Shown here one piece after another: positions 1-7,085 of a stretch of 8,261 bases of DNA. Origin of the DNA: Akkermansiaceae bacterium (GTDB taxonomy: Bacteria; Verrucomicrobiota; Verrucomicrobiia; Verrucomicrobiales; Akkermansiaceae); contig JALZWJ010000026.1 of NCBI GenBank assembly GCA_023300065.1, forward strand, positions 1 to 8,261, in the 5' to 3' direction. The translations under genes and the position numbers were made by a program. Under the pieces are notes generated by a model that saw nothing but the letters and a program-made list of their open reading frames with translations, was not told where the DNA came from and searched no databases. Position 1 is the stretch's first letter. Each line of letters starts with the position of its first letter.

Positions 1-87
1 CTCGCCCGCTGCGTCCTCGTCACCGAAAAAATCACCCCAGAACAAAAAGCAGCCTTCCTAAAAGAACTCACCGAAAAGAATGACTAA
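1..87 (+). CDS. C-terminal end of an unidentified protein (5' truncated)
   Basis: The first reading frame is open from the window edge and encodes 28 residues, ending in a charged helix-like tail (TPEQKAAFLKELTEKND) before TAA at 85-87. The codons have the same C-ending bias as the neighbouring genes, which supports a real coding end. One cysteine lies near the left edge. Nothing in this stub identifies the family, so no function is offered. The gene is convergent with the LysR regulator, and the two stop codons overlap (ctaa at 84-87), leaving no room for a terminator between them. Confidence 0.5.
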   Translation, partial: LARCVLVTEKITPEQKAAFLKELTEKND

Positions 88-1007
88 GCCTCATTCTCCG
101 CGCCCGTGAAGGTCAGCGTCACCTTCCGGCAGATTCGTAAAAAATCCTCCTCCACCATGTTCAGCTGGCGGCCCTCGTGACAAAGCAGGCCCCATGCCCG
201 GCGGCGGCTGGCGATGCCTAATGGCAGGGCCACCAGCTCCCCCTTCGCCACCTCATCCGCCACGACCCAAGGAGCCACGATCCCCACTCCGACCCCCACC
301 TTCGCCATCTCCTTGATCGCGCCCATATCGCCCAGACTCAAGCTAGGGCGAAGGCGCACTCCGGCCTCTTCAAACGACCTCTTCAAAAAACGATACGTCT
401 CACTATTACGCTTATACACGAGGAACGATTCCTTCCCCACCTCCTCAGCTGCCACCGATCCGGCTTCCGCCCACGGATGAGTCGGAGCGACTACGAAGAC
501 CAATTCATCCTCGAAGATTGGATCAAAGCGCGCCCAGCTTGGCTCCCGACCAGCCATCCCCAAAATTAGATCTATCTCACTCCGGTCCAGCGACTCGATC
601 AACTCCGAGGTATCCCCCGACTCGATGTGGATCTCACTGCGCGGATACAGCTTCCGGAATTCCTGCAGCGCCTTCGGTAAAAGATACGTGCAGAGCGTAT
701 GCGTGGCCCCCACCCGCAAGCGCCCTTGGCCCCAGCGCTTCAGCAAGCCCAGTTCATCTTGCGCCTTCTCTAGCTCCGCGATTGCTCCCTTAAATCTTCG
801 CAATAAAATCGTGCCATTTTGAGAGAGCGCTACCCGCTTCCCGGACCGCTCCACCAACTTACAATCCAGCATCGTCTCCAGCGCCCGGATCGAGTGACTT
901 ACCGCCGACTGCGTCACCCCCAGCTTCTCCGCCGCCCTCGTAAAGCTCTCCGTCTCCGCCACTGCCACCAGTGATCTCACTTGTCTCAAATCCGGAAGCT
1001 CAGTCAT
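84..1007 (-). CDS. LysR-family transcriptional regulator
   Basis: This encodes a 307-residue DNA-binding regulator of the LysR type. The N-terminal winged helix-turn-helix is clear: DLRQVRSLVAVAE leads into SFTRAAEKLGVTQSAVSHSI (about residues 21-40) and then the RALE linker helix. A coiled linker (about 60-92) precedes a periplasmic-binding-protein-like effector domain starting at RLRVGATHT (about residue 96). Total length is normal for the family. I chose the ATG at 1007 because LysR proteins usually start a few residues before the DLRQ helix. It has an AGGAG at 1010-1014, although the 2-nt spacing is short. An upstream GTG at 1064 would add 19 residues that do not look like the family; its GGAGG abuts the codon. 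The effector is unknown. The gene may control itself or the divergent PEP-CTERM gene, since LysR proteins often act on divergent neighbours. Confidence 0.93.
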   Translation of the reverse strand: MTELPDLRQVRSLVAVAETESFTRAAEKLGVTQSAVSHSIRALETMLDCKLVERSGKRVALSQNGTILLRRFKGAIAELEKAQDELGLLKRWGQGRLRVGATHTLCTYLLPKALQEFRKLYPRSEIHIESGDTSELIESLDRSEIDLILGMAGREPSWARFDPIFEDELVFVVAPTHPWAEAGSVAAEEVGKESFLVYKRNSETYRFLKRSFEEAGVRLRPSLSLGDMGAIKEMAKVGVGVGIVAPWVVADEVAKGELVALPLGIASRRRAWGLLCHEGRQLNMVEEDFLRICRKVTLTFTGAENEA

Positions 1008-1075
1008 TTCTCCTAACCATAAGCAGAGCGCATACCAACTGATCCCCATGTCATTCAATTCCACCCTCCGATCAT

Positions 1076-1090
1076 TAATAACCCTTATTA
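1076..1090. promoter_or_regulatory. Perfect AT-rich dyad, candidate regulator-binding site
   Basis: TAATAA (1076-1081) and TTATTA (1085-1090) are exact inverted repeats around CCC. The site lies 69 bases upstream of the lysR start and 82 bases upstream of the PEP-CTERM start, inside the most AT-rich stretch of the left part of the window. Its symmetry and its position in a divergent intergenic region suit a dimeric regulator such as the adjacent LysR protein. The symmetric bases give T-N13-A rather than the classical symmetric T-N11-A, so assignment to that regulator is an inference. Confidence 0.35.
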
Positions 1091-1171
1091 TTCAGAGAAA
1101 CCAAAACTCCCTATTGCCTATTGCTCTCCTCAGATCCCGTCTTTAGAACCACCGCTTACCCCAATAACACC

Positions 1172-1825
1172 GTGAACGTAAAAATCATCTCGTCCCTCAT
1201 CGCTCTTCCGCTCGCAGCCTCAGCCCAAGTCATGGAGTTTAACTTCCTCACTGATGGAGCTGCAAACTTTCAGAGCATCGATGCCACCACCCAGTCCCCC
1301 TTTCTTGTGGGGAATGGGAACGTAACCCCAAGCAGCGTCGGAACCGCCTACAATCCGGATTTTGGAATCATCACCACTGGCTGGACCATGGGAGATTCAC
1401 GGGATTGGTTTAACTCCTTAAGCTTCAATCTCACCATCGATCCGGCTGCGGCAGGCTCCTTGACCGGCATCACCTTGGGGCATGCCTCCACAGATTTCTC
1501 GACCTCTCCTAGACTCTGGGCCGCGCGAGTTCTGGACTCATCGAACAACGTCGTCTCCACCACCAACACCCAGTTTTACTCTTCCGCATTTTTCCCCACC
1601 CTCACGACGACCACCCAAGTGGCCGACTTCACCACTCCGTTCGATGTCACCGCAGGGGAAAGCTACCGCGTAGAATACACTGCATGGGGCGGCAGCCAGT
1701 CCGACTCAGTGTTCATCAGCAGTGCCTCCATTAACGGAAACCTCCAAGCTATCCCTGAACCATCCAGCCTCCTTCTCTGCAGCTTCGCCTTCACCGGCCT
1801 CCTTCTCACCCGCAAAAGGAAGTAA
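1172..1825 (+). CDS. PEP-CTERM sorting-domain secreted protein
   Basis: From the GTG at 1172 this encodes 217 residues. A classical signal peptide opens it: MNVK, then a hydrophobic IISSLIALPL core, then AASA before Gln19 as the probable cleavage point. The C-terminus (about residues 193-217) has IPEPSS, a hydrophobic segment and a terminal RKRK. This is the tripartite PEP-CTERM signal recognised by an exosortase and removed during export to the cell surface. The middle is rich in Thr, Ser, Asn and Gly, with aromatic-alternating strands, and looks like a beta-sandwich; it has no catalytic motif I can name. A TTG at 1121 would extend the frame by 17 residues, but this would push the signal peptide inward, so the GTG is preferred. 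No Shine-Dalgarno is visible. The gene faces the degraded sulfatase and is followed by a strong stem-loop. The biological role is unknown; matrix or surface-associated proteins are typical of this class. Confidence 0.85.
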   Translation: MNVKIISSLIALPLAASAQVMEFNFLTDGAANFQSIDATTQSPFLVGNGNVTPSSVGTAYNPDFGIITTGWTMGDSRDWFNSLSFNLTIDPAAAGSLTGITLGHASTDFSTSPRLWAARVLDSSNNVVSTTNTQFYSSAFFPTLTTTTQVADFTTPFDVTAGESYRVEYTAWGGSQSDSVFISSASINGNLQAIPEPSSLLLCSFAFTGLLLTRKRK

Positions 1826-1862
1826 GCTCAAACCTTAAGGGCCCCGCACCCTCAACCACCTC

Positions 1863-1896
1863 ACGGGGAGGACACCTTCAAAAGTGTCCTCCCCGT
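1863..1896. terminator. Strong stem-loop between convergent genes, likely terminator
   Basis: ACGGGGAGGACAC (1863-1875) pairs perfectly with GTGTCCTCCCCGT (1884-1896) around the 8-base loop CTTCAAAA. The hairpin starts 37 bases after the PEP-CTERM stop and ends 39 bases before the end of the convergent sulfatase remnant, the normal position for a terminator serving both strands. The following + strand tract CCTCTTTC has only a few T residues, so intrinsic termination may be weak and the stem may instead protect the mRNA 3' end. Confidence 0.7.
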
Positions 1897-1935
1897 CCTC
1901 TTTCAAGCAGAAGGAGAGCCCGGCATACCGCCCGC

Positions 1936-3120
1936 CTAGTTTGACGCCTCCACCTCAATCCGGACGAAGAGTCTGGTAAGGTTTCCAGGAATGTTAATGA
2001 GAATCGGTAGACCACTCGATGGTATGGGTGCGGCCCAGCACGCTGGGCCAGGTGAGGGTAATTCCGGTCGCAGAGTTCTCAAAGCGAGTGATCCGGAAGA
2101 CATCAACGGAGTCGGCAGGGTCGGCGCCGGCGATGAATTCTTCGCTATTATTCGCCCCATCCCCATCCAGATCGGTAAAAGCATCTCTGGGGGAATTGGG
2201 GTCCAGTCCGTGGAGGAGCTCGTAAGATTTTGGCAGGGAATCGGTGTTGTTACCGAGACTAGAAATGAGGTTGTTGTCCTCACCGAGGTCGAGGGCGAGG
2301 TGGAAGAGCTGCTTTGGTAGGCCTTGATCGATGCCCGTCGAGTTTGCGATGACAGCGTTCGCGGAATCCCAGGAAATGGCGTGTCTTCCAGCGGTGGCGT
2401 CGATAAATTTCCAACCATCCGTTGTCTTGAGTCTAAGGTCGCCACGGATCGAGGAGACCACGATGCTACCGCATGGCCCTCGACCGGGCGGGCCCAGTCC
2501 ACGCTCGTCGGTTCGGTCGGGTTGTTCGTGATACGAGTGTTGGTGCCGAGAGCAAACCAAGATCCACCGAGGTGCCATTTGCCAAAGGCGGCAGTGTCAT
2601 AAGCTTGGGTTTTTAGAACCTCCGCGATCGTCACATCACTGTTGATCGGGATTTCCGGGACGGAGGCGGAAAAGAATCCGTAATGCCTGGAGGTGCCATT
2701 AAACTTGCGCTCATTATATTTTCCGGTGAACAGGGAGTAACGGCTGGGAATGCAGATCCCGTTCGATGAGTGGGCTTGAGTAAAAAGGGTGCCTTCTGCG
2801 GCAAGCGCATTCATGTGCGGAGTGACGGCAAGGCTGGGAGTGCCGAAGAGATCACCGTAAGCAAACATACCAAGGCCCATATCATCTGCATAGATGATGA
2901 CGACGTTTGGCCGCTCGGGGGAGAATGAATAGTCGGGGCTATCGGCAAAGTCAGTAGGGCTGGAGCCGAAAGCCGTTTCTGCAATGTCACTGAAGCTATC
3001 CCCATCAGTATCGATGAAGGGGAAGAGCGGGCCGGTGTTGGGCGGCGGAGTCTTGGCCGAGAAATTCCGGGCATGGAGCCCGGTGCTGAGGGCCCAACCG
3101 GTGAGAATGAAGAGAAATTT
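1936..3120 (-). pseudogene. Degraded secreted sulfatase (arylsulfatase family)
   Basis: The - strand carries recognisable parts of a type I sulfatase in more than one frame. Starting at 3120, KFLFILTGWALSTGLHA looks like a signal peptide, followed by a DTDGDSFSD calcium-binding-type repeat (2950-3012), PNVVIIYADDMG (2875-2910) with metal-binding Asp residues, the CIPSR formylglycine motif (2740-2754) and FGKWHLG (2566-2586). Near 2466-2475 the sequence jumps frame from VDWARPVEGHA straight to SIVVSSIRGDLRLKTTDGW, which belongs to the C-terminal part. Roughly 200 residues, including the expected Asp-Asn metal-binding segment, are missing. A DLDGDGANNSEEF repeat (2111-2173) and a beta-strand tail follow, and a second frame change near 1994-2010 leads to INIPGNLTRLFVRIEVE. 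A TAG directly precedes the signal-peptide codons, and no ATG, GTG or TTG lies between that TAG and the ATG at 2880, inside the catalytic domain. The original enzyme would have cleaved sulfate esters, probably on polysaccharides, outside the cytoplasm. The remnant cannot fold into an active enzyme. Confidence 0.85.
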
Positions 3121-3201
3121 CTACGATGATCTGACGATCGATAAATCCTCTGTCGCTGAATGGTAATGCTGCAACCTGTCATCGCCAACTTATCGCCGCC
3201 C

Positions 3202-3615
3202 TCACCCTAAAGGAACCGCCTGCGCTGCAGAAATCACCTCATCATCCAGATACGCCTCTTCTAGAATCTCCGCACACCAATCATACTTCTTCCCTAAATA
3301 ACTTAATATCCGATACGCCATCACCTGCTGCAGAGGCAACTCTGACCAGATCAACTCCCCCAAATGCCGCCACTCATCCGCCACCAAAAGCGCGGGCTTC
3401 TTCAGCGCCGCCACCACCTCCTCCGAAAGAAAAAGACACCTCTCAAAGTCCGGCTCCTTCGGCTCAGGAGGCACCTCATAAATTTTCAAAGCCACCCCCT
3501 TCGCCAAGCTCAACTCACAAGTCGACTTCGCCCGCCTCGCCAGATCTTTCCCAAAGCTCTGCAAATGCTGCTGCCGCTCCTGATTCGCTTCAAATCCTTT
3601 TCCTCCTTTTCCCAT
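3202..3615 (-). CDS. Small PhnA-like protein with depleted zinc-binding cysteines
   Basis: This intact 137-residue cytoplasmic protein starts at an ATG at 3615. The core LARRAKSTCELS (about residues 25-36), IYEVPPEPKEPDF (45-57), WRHLGELIWSELPLQQVMAYRIL (82-104) and the acidic end LEEAYLDDEV match the layout I know from PhnA-domain proteins of Verrucomicrobia and Bacteroidetes, where a CEL(C/S) core is followed by YEVPP and a WSE-P-VQV segment. Despite the name, the family has no proven role in phosphonate use. Only Cys33, Cys60 and Cys114 remain, and CELS replaces the CxxC form, so a complete zinc ribbon is unlikely. The N-terminus is basic and Gly/Lys rich. The gene lies on the same strand as the sulfatase remnant, 81 bases upstream of it, and is divergent from narK. 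Start context is weak (AAAAGGG close to the ATG). Family assignment is from memory of motifs and is moderate. Confidence 0.72.
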   Translation of the reverse strand: MGKGGKGFEANQERQQHLQSFGKDLARRAKSTCELSLAKGVALKIYEVPPEPKEPDFERCLFLSEEVVAALKKPALLVADEWRHLGELIWSELPLQQVMAYRILSYLGKKYDWCAEILEEAYLDDEVISAAQAVPLG

Positions 3616-3746
3616 ACCCTTTTAAGGAAAAATAAATCCTCCCAAACCGCCACCTAATTCAGCGCTTTTTGCCTCCATCCTCCATCCATGAGCCCGAATC
3701 ATACTCATCCATCACCATTCTTACCTCTCATGGTATGGCATGCGCT

Positions 3747-3774
3747 AGGAGCGGTTCATCATATGACCGCTCCT
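3747..3774 (+). promoter_or_regulatory. Hairpin enclosing the narK ribosome-binding site and start codon
   Basis: AGGAGCGGT (3747-3755) pairs with ACCGCTCCT (3766-3774). Inside, CAT (3757-3759) pairs with ATG (3763-3765) around the loop CAT, with T3756 as the only bulge, giving 12 base pairs in 28 bases. The left arm contains AGGAG, the best Shine-Dalgarno in the region, and the right arm begins with the ATG it would serve at 11-nt spacing. Folded in mRNA, both would be hidden, suggesting translation control by RNA structure or a bound factor. As DNA, the same dyad could be an operator. If translation really starts at the ATG at 3790, the hairpin lies in the leader instead. Confidence 0.5.
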
Positions 3775-5247
3775 TCTGCACCCGAAAAAATGAGTATGGT
3801 GGACTTCAAAAAACCCGCCATCCGCACCCTCCATTTCTCATGGTTTGCCTTCTTCCTCACCTTCGTCCTCTGGTTCAGTCATGCCCCGATGCGCGACTCA
3901 ATCATGGGAGCCTTCGACCTCACCAAGGCTCAGTGGAAGGCCCTCCTCATTCTTAATGTCGCCCTCACCATTCCCGCCCGCATCATCGTCGGCATCTTGG
4001 TCGATAAAGTAGGCCCCCGCCTCACCTACAGCATCATGCTCATGCTCGGCGGCGTCCTTTGCTCCACCTTCGCCCTCTCTAACAGTTACGAAATGCTCGC
4101 CCTCACTCGCTTCCTGATGGGCTTCATCGGAGCAGGTTTTGTCATCGGTATCCGCATGGTCGGTGAATGGTTCCCAGCTCGCCATGTCGGCCTCGCCGAG
4201 GGAATCTATGGAGGTTGGGGAAACTTTGGCTCCGCCGCCGCCGCCATGATCCTTCCCAGCCTCGCCCTCGCCTTCGGTGGCGAGAATGGCTGGCGCTACG
4301 CCCTCTTCTCCATCTCCGCTGTTGCCTTCCTCTACGGCACCATCTTCTACCGCTCAGTCCGCAATACCCCAAAAGGCTCCACCTACTTTAAGCCCAAGAA
4401 ATCCGGCGGGCTCGAGGTCTCCAACAAACGCGACTTTTACTTCCTCCTCGCCATGAACATCCCCATGTATGCTGCCCTCGCGGTCCTCACATGGAAGCTT
4501 TCCCCCAGTGGCGTCGCCCTCCTCCCCCAGACCGGCGTCACCATCATCTACCTCGCCCTCATCGCCCTCTTCATTTTCCAAACCTCCCAAATCATCAAGG
4601 TGAACCGAGAGATGCTCAAAACCGGCAGCGTCCCCGAGTATCAACGCTACTCCTTCCGGCAGGTCGCGATCCTCGACATCAACTACTTCATCACCTTCGG
4701 CTCAGAACTCGCCGTCGTTTCAATGCTCCCCGGCTTCTTTGCCGATACCTTCGACCTCAGCATGACCAAGGCCGCACTCCTCGCCTCCGGCTTCGCCTTC
4801 ATGAACCTCGCCGCCCGCCCCGGCGGTGGCTGGATGAGCGATAAGTTCGGCAGACGTCGCACCATGATCATCCTCCTCGTCGGACTCGCTGTTGGCTACC
4901 TCACCCTCGGTCAAATCAGTAGCGGGTGGCCCATCGCCCTCGCCGTCCTCGCCACCATGTGCTGCTCCTTCTTCGTCCAAGCGGGTGAAGGCGCCGTCTT
5001 CGCCATGGTCCCCCTCATCCAACGTCGCATGACCGGACAAATCGCCGGCATGGCAGGTGCTTACGGAAACGTAGGAGCAGTTACCTTTCTCACCATCTAC
5101 TCCTTCGTCGATGCCTCCACTTTCTTCAACATCATCGCCGCATCCTCCATCATGGGATTCATCGCCTCCTACTTCCTCACCGAACCAAAGGGCCACGTCT
5201 CCGAAGTGAACGAAGATGGAACCGTAGAACTCATAGAAGTTGGCTAA
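3763..5247 (+). CDS. narK: NarK/NasA-family nitrate/nitrite transporter (MFS)
   Basis: This is a polytopic inner-membrane protein of 494 residues from the ATG at 3763, which would move nitrate and/or nitrite into the cytoplasm. Hydrophobic segments run from about residue 24 to 472 and fit about 12 membrane spans. Two glycine-rich nitrate-signature segments are visible: GGWGNFG (150-156) and GAYGNVGAV (432-440). Arg73 (IPARIIVG) and Arg352 (ARPGGG) occupy the places of the two arginines that bind nitrate in E. coli NarK. The MFS loop motif appears as DKVGPR (81-86) and DKFGRRR (360-366). A long region between the two halves (about 200-300) includes extra hydrophobic stretches. Start choice: 3763 has AGGAG at 3747-3751. 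An ATG at 3688 would add 25 His/Pro-rich residues unlike the family, and an ATG at 3790 remains possible. Pairing with a kinase/phosphatase gene suggests assimilatory uptake under post-translational control. Whether it is a symporter or an antiporter cannot be read from the sequence. Confidence 0.93.
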   Translation: MTAPSAPEKMSMVDFKKPAIRTLHFSWFAFFLTFVLWFSHAPMRDSIMGAFDLTKAQWKALLILNVALTIPARIIVGILVDKVGPRLTYSIMLMLGGVLCSTFALSNSYEMLALTRFLMGFIGAGFVIGIRMVGEWFPARHVGLAEGIYGGWGNFGSAAAAMILPSLALAFGGENGWRYALFSISAVAFLYGTIFYRSVRNTPKGSTYFKPKKSGGLEVSNKRDFYFLLAMNIPMYAALAVLTWKLSPSGVALLPQTGVTIIYLALIALFIFQTSQIIKVNREMLKTGSVPEYQRYSFRQVAILDINYFITFGSELAVVSMLPGFFADTFDLSMTKAALLASGFAFMNLAARPGGGWMSDKFGRRRTMIILLVGLAVGYLTLGQISSGWPIALAVLATMCCSFFVQAGEGAVFAMVPLIQRRMTGQIAGMAGAYGNVGAVTFLTIYSFVDASTFFNIIAASSIMGFIASYFLTEPKGHVSEVNEDGTVELIEVG

Positions 5248-5289
5248 CACAGCCCAGAAACTCCCACTGCGGGATTGATGAACTCCGAA

Positions 5290-5324
5290 TTAAGAGTCGC
5301 GAGGCGCGACCTCTTCACTCTTAA
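5290..5324. repeat. Two-state inverted repeat between narK and the kinase gene
   Basis: TTAAGAGT (5290-5297) and ACTCTTAA (5317-5324) are perfect 8-base arms. Inside them GAGG (5301-5304) can pair with CCTC (5310-5313). A competing short hairpin, GTCGCG-AGG-CGCGAC (5296-5310), uses bases from the outer arm and the inner stem. It sits 42 bases after the narK stop and 48 bases before the kinase start. There is no U-run, so a simple terminator is unlikely. It may be an mRNA-processing or stability element that sets unequal expression of the two genes, or a copy of a dispersed intergenic repeat. A C8 tract follows at 5353-5360, close to the kinase start. Confidence 0.5.
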
Positions 5325-5372
5325 CTCCCCTCTCAGCCACCCGCAGCCCAAGCCCCCCCCAACAACCAATCT

Positions 5373-7085
5373 ATGCATCTCCAAGGCGATCTCAAAGTCC
5401 AACTCGGCCACGCCACTCACACCGGCCCCAAGGAAAGGAATGAAGACGCCCTCGGCACCCGCATCCCCCACGACTCACGCCTCGCCACCAAGGGCATCAC
5501 CGCCGTCATTTCAGATGGCGTCAGCGCCGCCTCTGCCGCGGCCGAAGCCAGCCAATCCGCCGTTCTAGGATTCCTCAATGATTACTACGAAACCCCCGAA
5601 CCATGGGAAGTCAAAACCGCCGGTCACCGCGTCATCGGCGCCCTAAACCGCTGGCTCTTTTCCCAAGGCCTCGGCCAAGCTAATCAGGAAAAAGGCTGGC
5701 TCTGCACCTTCACCGCCCTCGTCCTAAAAAGCCACACCGGCTACCTCTTCCACATCGGAGACTCCCGCCTCTACCGCATCCGCGAGGGCCAACTAGAGCA
5801 GCTTTCAGAAGACCACTCCTCCCTCTCTTCCGGGCAAAGTCCCTACCTCACCCGCGCCCTCGGTCTCACCTCTAATCCACAGGTCGACTACCGCTCCTTC
5901 GACCTCCAAACAGGCGATACCTTCCTCCTCACCACCGATGGCATCCACGAAGAAATCCCGCCCGATCAAATCCAAACCACCCTCTCAATCCACCCTCCCC
6001 AAGCAGCCGCCGACCAGCTCGCTAAACTCACCCAGCACTCGGACGATAACCGCTCCTGCCTCATCTTAAAGATCGACGCCCTCCCAGATTCCGACAAAGA
6101 CGAGGTCTTCCGCCGCCTCACAAGGCTCCCCTTTCCTCCCGAACTTTCCCCCGGCGACACCCTCGATGGCTTCCGCATCAACACCACCCTCGCCGCCACA
6201 AAAAACACCCAACTCTACCTCGTCTCCGACCAAGAAACTGGCGAGCAACTCGTCATGAAGACACCCTCCGTGAGCTTCAGCGATGACCCCTCTTACCTCG
6301 AACGTTTCGCCCTCGAAGAATGGATCGGCCTCCGTACCCGCCATCTCAATCTCGTCAAAATCCGCCGATCCCCACGCCCCCAAACCTCCTGCTACTACCT
6401 CCTCGAACACATCAAAGGCATCACCCTCACCAAATGGATCGAGGCAAATCCAACTGCCGCCCTTGATGACATCGTCGCCATCATCTCACAGATCATCAGC
6501 GGGGCCCGCTCGCTCCATCGACACGATACCCTCCACCAAGATCTTAAGCCGGACAACATCCTCGTCCTCCCCGGCCTCATCGTGAAAATCATCGACTACG
6601 GCTCCTGCCACATCGGCGGCATCACTGAGATCTCCTCCCCCTTCGATCGCCACAGCGCCCTCGGAACCATCGACTTCAGCGCCCCAGAATACCGCTACGG
6701 CGCTCGTCCCTCGACCAAGTCCGACCTCTTCTCCATCGCCGCCATCACCTACTTTCTCGTCACAAAACAACAGCACCCCTTCGGCGAACCTTGGCAAAAA
6801 GCCCAGTCTCTTCGCGACTTCACCACCTTAAAATATATCAGCGCTACCCGCCATAATCCCATGGTCCCCCTTTGGTTTGATGCCGCGCTTAAAAAAGCCC
6901 TCTCCCCCACCCCCACCGCCCGTCACGAATCCATGTCAGAGTTCCTCGGTAACCTCCGCCGCCCCGACTACTCCCTCCTCGGCAAGGACGCCCTCCCCTT
7001 TATCGAGCGTAACCCCCTCCTCTTTTGGAAGCTCCTCTCTGCCACATTGGCAATCCTTCTCATCATCGTCCTCCTCGTCTCCTGA
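5373..7085 (+). CDS. Bifunctional PP2C phosphatase / Ser-Thr protein kinase, tail-anchored
   Basis: This 570-residue protein joins two opposing enzymes. Residues 1-235 form a PP2C-type phosphatase: RNEDA (22-26), SDG (47-49) followed by the variant VSAASAAAEAS instead of the usual GGxxxG, GDSRLYR (129-135), LLTTDG (185-190) and DDN (224-226). These supply the acidic metal ligands. Residues about 265-530 form a protein kinase. Lys296 (VMK) would orient ATP, and Glu315 or Glu316 would be its helix-C partner. HQDLKPDN (388-395) is the catalytic loop, DYG (408-410) replaces DFG, and SAPEY (436-440) is the APE motif. The glycine-rich loop is poorly preserved. A hydrophobic segment at 549-570 ends the protein and would anchor it in the inner membrane facing the cytoplasm. 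A gene of this type lies between the nitrate transporter and nirBD in Pseudomonas (PA1782), supporting a role in nitrate assimilation. Likely targets are NarK or a nitrate reductase, but none is proven. No Shine-Dalgarno precedes the ATG. Confidence 0.93.
   Translation: MHLQGDLKVQLGHATHTGPKERNEDALGTRIPHDSRLATKGITAVISDGVSAASAAAEASQSAVLGFLNDYYETPEPWEVKTAGHRVIGALNRWLFSQGLGQANQEKGWLCTFTALVLKSHTGYLFHIGDSRLYRIREGQLEQLSEDHSSLSSGQSPYLTRALGLTSNPQVDYRSFDLQTGDTFLLTTDGIHEEIPPDQIQTTLSIHPPQAAADQLAKLTQHSDDNRSCLILKIDALPDSDKDEVFRRLTRLPFPPELSPGDTLDGFRINTTLAATKNTQLYLVSDQETGEQLVMKTPSVSFSDDPSYLERFALEEWIGLRTRHLNLVKIRRSPRPQTSCYYLLEHIKGITLTKWIEANPTAALDDIVAIISQIISGARSLHRHDTLHQDLKPDNILVLPGLIVKIIDYGSCHIGGITEISSPFDRHSALGTIDFSAPEYRYGARPSTKSDLFSIAAITYFLVTKQQHPFGEPWQKAQSLRDFTTLKYISATRHNPMVPLWFDAALKKALSPTPTARHESMSEFLGNLRRPDYSLLGKDALPFIERNPLLFWKLLSATLAILLIIVLLVS

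Noticed and set aside
1111..1124. Tandem CTATTGC pair before the PEP-CTERM gene
   Set aside because: Two 7-base copies without symmetry or a recognisable promoter box; likely chance.
1994..2578. The 194-codon frame on the - strand as a separate gene
   Set aside because: Its first residues are an out-of-frame reading of the sulfatase N-terminal part. From about 2470 on it is the sulfatase C-terminal region, so it belongs to the pseudogene.
2811..3188. The 125-codon frame on the - strand upstream of the sulfatase as its true start
   Set aside because: It runs in a different frame from the signal-peptide and catalytic-domain reading, and its own translation is Ser/Pro rich and unlike a sulfatase.
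3672..3685. Tandem copies of CCTCCAT before narK
   Set aside because: There are only two 7-base copies in a C/T-rich stretch; too short to be a meaningful repeat array.
3730..3752. Possible sigma-54 type promoter before narK, around TGGCATGC
   Set aside because: A TGGCA-like half is present, but there is no TTGC element at the required spacing, and it would lie inside the presumed leader hairpin.
4720..5250. Open frame of 176 codons on the - strand inside narK
   Set aside because: The translation is dominated by Glu, Gly and Asp, as expected from reading biased codons backwards. The + strand frame encodes clear NarK motifs.
5353..5360. C8 homopolymer 12 bases before the kinase start, as a phase-variation tract
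   Set aside because: It lies outside the coding frame and is only eight bases long. C-rich runs are common in this window.
5275..5568. Open frame of 97 codons on the + strand beginning in the intergenic repeat
   Set aside because: It starts in the inverted repeat and then overlaps the kinase gene in another frame. The protein is Pro/Ser/Thr rich without a domain, and the kinase frame is clearly coding.
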